From the NCBI RefSeq assembly GCF_037102585.1, contig NW_027043819.1, forward strand, positions 806,001 to 870,000: 64,000 nt of DNA. Direction: 5' to 3'. Of this stretch, positions 59,542-64,000 are shown in pieces (the first letter of the stretch is position 1; each line of letters begins with the position of its first letter). The notes beneath the pieces are model-generated. The model searched no databases and was not told the origin of the DNA. It was given only the letters and a program-made list of their open reading frames with translations. The position numbers were made by a program, and so were the translations under genes. The DNA is from Saccharomycopsis crataegensis (taxonomy: Eukaryota > Ascomycota > Saccharomycetes > Ascoideales > Saccharomycopsidaceae).

Positions 59542-62500
59542 TCACTTTTGTTCACTTTCCCCAAGCTGACTATGCTTCTGGTGACCATGCAACAACCCAA
59601 ACCGTGGACGATGACGACGATGCGGGTGTTCATTCACCACGCTGGTAGTACTTTGAGTCGCTGAAATGCTCAAATCAGTCAAGGTTGAAGTCTCGCTTAA
59701 AAACGACCCGTTACCGAGTGATGGGGCAAACCCACTTGATTCATTCACCGCGGTACTGGCGGTGAGCATCGAGTACGCCACACTATTCTGACGGTTCTTT
59801 TGTGATGATTGTGGCGGCTCTGGGCCAACCACAGGGCCATCCATGGCTTTATTCTTCGGGTTATTAAATAAATCAGAATAACATTCCTGTGGCTCCCCAG
59901 TAGAAACTTCTACTTCAAGGTTGGTATCGCTGGTATGTTTGTCAATGGAAAGTATCGATTTATGGAACTTCAACACTCTTGAGAAATCCGGATGCCGTTG
60001 GCTTCGTTGTTCAGGAGCCGCTGCAGCTGGAGGTGGACTAGAGCGGTTCTGGTGACTTTTCTCTTCATGAATTGGCTGGTCCATATCAGCAACACTTAGC
60101 GATCTTAAATTATGCTTCACATAGTTGCTGAAATTAGACGGTTCGGTCCTGGAACTTCTAAGAGAGTGGCCATGAGCAAAAATTTTCAATTTAGCAAAAT
60201 GATTATGATGCATACCATGGGGGATAGTACCACCCCCTTCACTATCTGAAAAATAATCTTTCAGTTCCGTTTTAGACACAGGATCACTTATTGAATCAGT
60301 GGATGATCTCACAGTAGGTTGAACCGAGCCGCCACATGAAGGTCCTGATTTCACACGTTGGAGGCCGAGCATGCCATTATTATCTCTGGTAGACCCTAAA
60401 GATGCCTTCGAAGAGTTAGCATCCATAGCGATTTCCAAGTTGCTGGTGGAAATTTTATTGCCAACAGAATATTCCGACGAACGGTTTTTCGTTGGTTGCT
60501 CATCAAAGGCGACTTTTCTCAGCTGTTGTCGCTTATATTGCTCTTCTCTAATACATTCCTTGGCCACGCTCAATTTCTCCATTTCTTGAAGTTTCAATTT
60601 TTCCTGGAGTTTCCGCTCTTTTTCTTTGGCTTCCTGTTCAAAATGGATCTTCTTAAGTTCCAATTGCCGTTTTTTCGTTTCTGCTTCTTCTCTTGCGGCC
60701 ATGGCAGCATAGTCGGCTTTAATTTTCAATTCAATCGGTGATTTCATTGATTCAACTAACTCAATGATATGCAAAAGATACATCGATCTCATCAACAATA
60801 GATTATCCATGACAAGCCCAGCAGTTTCATAAATCGTGGCAATTAGCTCATTAGAAGGAATTCTGATACCTTGATTGATATCTTCGATATTAAACGATAA
60901 ATAACGCTTGCCAGCAACTTCTTTGTGCTTTTCAGCGGGATACTGTGTGTCGCAAATTCCAAATGACAAATTATCATATTCATCGGTATCGTACCCTTCG
61001 TCTTCACTATCGTCAACAAAAACATCTTCCTTTTCTTTCGCGGCTTCCTCATCAGTAAAACTTTGATGCTCATCCCCATCATCAAGGGATTTCGATTTTT
61101 CAAGTTTTTTGGACCTTAATAACCGGTTATATTTTGCCAACGCCCTGGCAATATAAAAAGAATGATCACCTTTAAAATTTCCAGAAACCATGGATCGAAA
61201 ATCCCAGAATTTATCATTGAATGTTTTGTGTAACAGCTTTAATTCGCCAGTTTGCGCTTCATCTTGGTTCTTCTTTTCAAGTTCATTCAATTCACAATCC
61301 AAAAACTCAATATAGTTCATCACCGATTGCTCTTTCTTTTTCACCACCGCAAATAATACTTCGCTGCACAAGTCTCCTAACAATTGTATATCATATTGCG
61401 ATGCCGCAATGTATAAATCGGTGACAATTGGTGCAATGGATAGTTTACCATTAAGCTGGCCGGTCAAGAAAAACTCTGAAAGAGAGCGGATAACACTCGA
61501 ATGGAATGGCAAGTATAATGTTCTGGGAATGAGCAGTGGTTCAAGCAAAAAATGCAGTGATTTTTGGGATGATGGATCCCTTCCGGCACCCGCTTTATTT
61601 GCGTTTCCATCACTTTCCAATTTTCTCTTGTATTCATCAATTATCGTTTTCATTATTCTTGCTTCACTGGTACCGGCCCAACTTGCTTCTCGAAATGGGT
61701 TACTACCGAAACTCTGTAAAATATTCACCAGAGGATGGTGGGGTTTTGGAGGCAAAGATTCTTCCATGAGCCCATGATCTTTGTATCGGATCTTGTCTGA
61801 ATACTTGAATACCACTGGGGTTTTCGCAGAAGTAGGTGGGAGTTCTGAAGTTCGTGACACCTTTGGTTTTGATATCGGTGACACCGGAACTTCTGGTGGA
61901 GCAAACTCTGGAATTGGTGAGGCCTGTGGCACGGTGATTGAGCCGGACAGGCCAGAGCTACGGTTCTCGTCAGATAAAGCAAGAGGTGGACTTTTGGTAC
62001 TTATTGCACTTGGCCGCCTCAATGCATTAGGTAACGGACCCAAAAAATTGTGAGACGGACTACTCCCACTTAGATCATACTTAAGCCTGCTATCAATTAA
62101 TGAATCAGAAGCACTAGAAGTGCTACTATTGTTAGAAATTACCGAATTTTTCCTTGATGAAATGCCTGGATAATTAATGAACTCTGACAAACTACTTTGA
62201 GGACTTGTTGTTTTATGGCTAAATGCAGATTTCACCTGTGACAAATGGGTGGTGGCGGCGTTAGCAGGATCCCTGGTTGGCTTTATCGTACTTGATCTGG
62301 ATGGTGATATTTCAATACTTGGGGTATGAGCCGCATTAGAACTATCAGCGGTGGCAGGTCTTGGGATACCAGTCATACTACTAGCGTACGAGCTACTGGA
62401 GTATTTCCGAATAGTTTTTTCATTCCCAGGTCTGGTTAATAAGGTGAACGTCAATGGGCTCTTGAAAAGTTCCAATATTTCTTCTTCCATCAAGGCATCG

Positions 62501-64000
62501 TCAATATTAGCATCATTTTCCAAACTGCTGGCAATCGAGCTTATTCGATGACCTAAAGTGGCCGTCGATACCCTGCTAACGATACTTCTTTTCGAGTTAT
62601 CAGCTTCTTCTGCTATTAATTTTTCCGTCAACAATTTAAGAGTTTTCGCGTACGCCACGCCAAGAATCAGTTGGAAATGGGTACCCCAGCGACTTAAAAG
62701 TACTTTCAATGTAATTGGAACAAACTCTTCATCGTACCCGATCATTTGGAAATCGCTGAGACTATCATTTTTCGGGGTTAAGTAGTGTTGAAAAACCGTA
62801 CGGCCCAAAGCCACCGCGGGAGAAGAAAACGGAGCGGTTAAGTTTGCGGTTCCATAAATTGGTTTCGAGTCGGGGACAAGATATTTCACATAATTTTCAA
62901 ACTCTAAATCAGTTTTTCTGTTGGCTTCATCTTCATTGTCATTTTCTTTTTCATATTCAAAACGTACAAAACTACTATCGTTTTCTGCGAATTTGCCAGC
63001 GTCAGATAACGGCACCATTTCCAAAGAAGAGTCAGAAAGAACAGATCTCTTGTACTCTTCTTTTAGTTTTTTGAAATTATCTTGTTGATGAGGACAGTAT
63101 TTTGATTCTCCAAATTGCAAAATGCTACTAGAAAGGCTGAACATAACTGAGTTCCAAAGATTCTTGTTGGATCCTGGTGTAGTTAAAAGTACCAATTTTC
63201 CTCGAGATTGCCAATACTGTACTAATAATATTAAATGTTGGCCAACTTCATACATGGGAAATTTTGTGATTAATTTAGAGTAGCTCCCACTGGAAATATT
63301 GACCAAAAGCGGCAAAAAGTTTCCTTGTTGGTCGTATCCGGTGATCAATAGAGTGTTTTCACATACAAAAAATCCTTGAAGCTTTTTTAAATCTTTGGAA
63401 ATCGGTATCCTAAGAGTTTTCAGATGGACTGCCTCCAGGCCCTTATGATGGCTTGACCAAACTTGTAAGACGTTGGTGGCGCTAGAAAAATAGAGTAACG
63501 CATCATTTATCAGACATTTTCCTCTCAGGGAGAAAGACAAGATAAATGAATGGGTATCTAACAGTTGCATTAGCGAACAGCATGCTTGGTCTACTAAAGA
63601 TTTTGTAGATAGCACATATCCAAACACATTGGTTGATGGTCCATTTATGGTTTGACCACCGACAATAACTAAGCAATCTTCACAATGCAAGTTGTTTTGG
63701 GTGGGCGACGGGGTGAAAATCGAGCTGGCATCATTGATGACTAGCAATGATGAGTTATAACGACCGCATGAAGTATGAAGTTCAAGTAATTTCCAGTTAC
63801 GGGAGACAAGGTCAAATTCCCACAAATCATCGAGGATCTCAATAGTATTTTTTGACAGGCGAGACACGCCACCAAATAGGTATAATTTTTGTTTAAGATA
63901 GACTATCGAGTGACAAAACCGAGGATCGGGACCTGGGGGGTTTTTAAGAGTATTATGGGTAATTTCTTCAACAAAGGTGGCATTCGATAGATCTTTGCTC
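59542..64000 (-). CDS. MDS3: Mds3/Pmd1-like Kelch regulator (5' part beyond window)
   Basis: The frame ends at the stop at 59542 and stays open through the right edge, so the start codon lies outside; at least 1485 residues are visible. Kelch-type blocks stand at the N-terminal side (KLYLFGGV, CLVIVGGQ, LYF repeats). A middle region (LNGKLSIAPIVTDLYIAASQYDIQLLGDLC) resembles the BTB-like part. A charged coiled coil follows (EEAETKKRQLELKKIHFEQE), then a Ser/Pro-rich tail. This order matches yeast Mds3 (1487 residues) and Pmd1 (1753), negative regulators of sporulation and, in Candida, part of the TOR and pH response. The MDS3 name is preferred by size and is not certain against PMD1. Converges with SAK1. 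Confidence 0.84.
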   Translation of the reverse strand, partial: SKDLSNATFVEEITHNTLKNPPGPDPRFCHSIVYLKQKLYLFGGVSRLSKNTIEILDDLWEFDLVSRNWKLLELHTSCGRYNSSLLVINDASSIFTPSPTQNNLHCEDCLVIVGGQTINGPSTNVFGYVLSTKSLVDQACCSLMQLLDTHSFILSFSLRGKCLINDALLYFSSATNVLQVWSSHHKGLEAVHLKTLRIPISKDLKKLQGFFVCENTLLITGYDQQGNFLPLLVNISSGSYSKLITKFPMYEVGQHLILLVQYWQSRGKLVLLTTPGSNKNLWNSVMFSLSSSILQFGESKYCPHQQDNFKKLKEEYKRSVLSDSSLEMVPLSDAGKFAENDSSFVRFEYEKENDNEDEANRKTDLEFENYVKYLVPDSKPIYGTANLTAPFSSPAVALGRTVFQHYLTPKNDSLSDFQMIGYDEEFVPITLKVLLSRWGTHFQLILGVAYAKTLKLLTEKLIAEEADNSKRSIVSRVSTATLGHRISSIASSLENDANIDDALMEEEILELFKSPLTFTLLTRPGNEKTIRKYSSSSYASSMTGIPRPATADSSNAAHTPSIEISPSRSSTIKPTRDPANAATTHLSQVKSAFSHKTTSPQSSLSEFINYPGISSRKNSVISNNSSTSSASDSLIDSRLKYDLSGSSPSHNFLGPLPNALRRPSAISTKSPPLALSDENRSSGLSGSITVPQASPIPEFAPPEVPVSPISKPKVSRTSELPPTSAKTPVVFKYSDKIRYKDHGLMEESLPPKPHHPLVNILQSFGSNPFREASWAGTSEARIMKTIIDEYKRKLESDGNANKAGAGRDPSSQKSLHFLLEPLLIPRTLYLPFHSSVIRSLSEFFLTGQLNGKLSIAPIVTDLYIAASQYDIQLLGDLCSEVLFAVVKKKEQSVMNYIEFLDCELNELEKKNQDEAQTGELKLLHKTFNDKFWDFRSMVSGNFKGDHSFYIARALAKYNRLLRSKKLEKSKSLDDGDEHQSFTDEEAAKEKEDVFVDDSEDEGYDTDEYDNLSFGICDTQYPAEKHKEVAGKRYLSFNIEDINQGIRIPSNELIATIYETAGLVMDNLLLMRSMYLLHIIELVESMKSPIELKIKADYAAMAAREEAETKKRQLELKKIHFEQEAKEKERKLQEKLKLQEMEKLSVAKECIREEQYKRQQLRKVAFDEQPTKNRSSEYSVGNKISTSNLEIAMDANSSKASLGSTRDNNGMLGLQRVKSGPSCGGSVQPTVRSSTDSISDPVSKTELKDYFSDSEGGGTIPHGMHHNHFAKLKIFAHGHSLRSSRTEPSNFSNYVKHNLRSLSVADMDQPIHEEKSHQNRSSPPPAAAAPEQRSQRHPDFSRVLKFHKSILSIDKHTSDTNLEVEVSTGEPQECYSDLFNNPKNKAMDGPVVGPEPPQSSQKNRQNSVAYSMLTASTAVNESSGFAPSLGNGSFLSETSTLTDLSISATQSTTSVVNEHPHRRHRPRFGLLHGHQKHSQLGESEQK

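Overview
The window is nuclear DNA of a budding yeast (Saccharomycotina). It is AT-rich and full of homopolymer runs. Genes are mostly intronless; the few introns have GTATGT/GTAAGT-type donors and TACTAAC branch points. The content is typically yeast: ATG1, SAK1-type kinase, MDS3/PMD1, LSB5, DSS4, FLC, a class I/II chitin synthase. In-frame CTG codons are almost absent from conserved proteins. Where they fall on strongly conserved positions they sit on serines: the LSGGQ signature of the ABC transporter, the KPxES block of the chitin synthase and the C-terminal SLAQ block of the aspartyl protease. I infer a CUG-Ser lineage, so conceptual translations should read CTG as Ser. No tRNA, rRNA, CRISPR or intact mobile element was found.

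Left part (1-10.2 kb): an accessory block of five adjacent genes. These are a Dal5-type permease, a protein close to bacterial 2,2-dialkylglycine decarboxylase, an M20 metallopeptidase with a probable signal peptide, a DHA2 transporter and a Zn2Cys6 regulator. Two related CGG-N10-CCG dyads and several GATAAG elements lie in their promoters. This looks like a nitrogen-catabolic cluster, possibly for conjugated or peptide-bound dialkyl amino acids. A 2.6 kb gene-free gap follows.

Middle (12.8-36 kb): AIF/FSP1-like oxidoreductase, secreted aspartyl protease, glutaredoxin with an intron and two possible starts, and a divergent pair of GH51 arabinofuranosidase and sugar transporter (a small arabinose unit). 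Then come an unknown coiled-coil protein, LSB5 (two introns), a degraded gene-like stretch, chitin synthase, a DHA1/QDR-type transporter and DSS4.

Right part (36.8-64 kb): a full-length ABCC transporter, an unusual fusion of a PD-(D/E)xK nuclease-like domain with a kinase-like domain (Crinkler-like architecture), an FLC-family membrane protein, ATG1, SAK1 and the 3' part of MDS3/PMD1, which runs off the right edge. The FLC-ATG1-SAK1-MDS3 stretch is a neighbourhood of cell-wall and nutrient-signalling genes.
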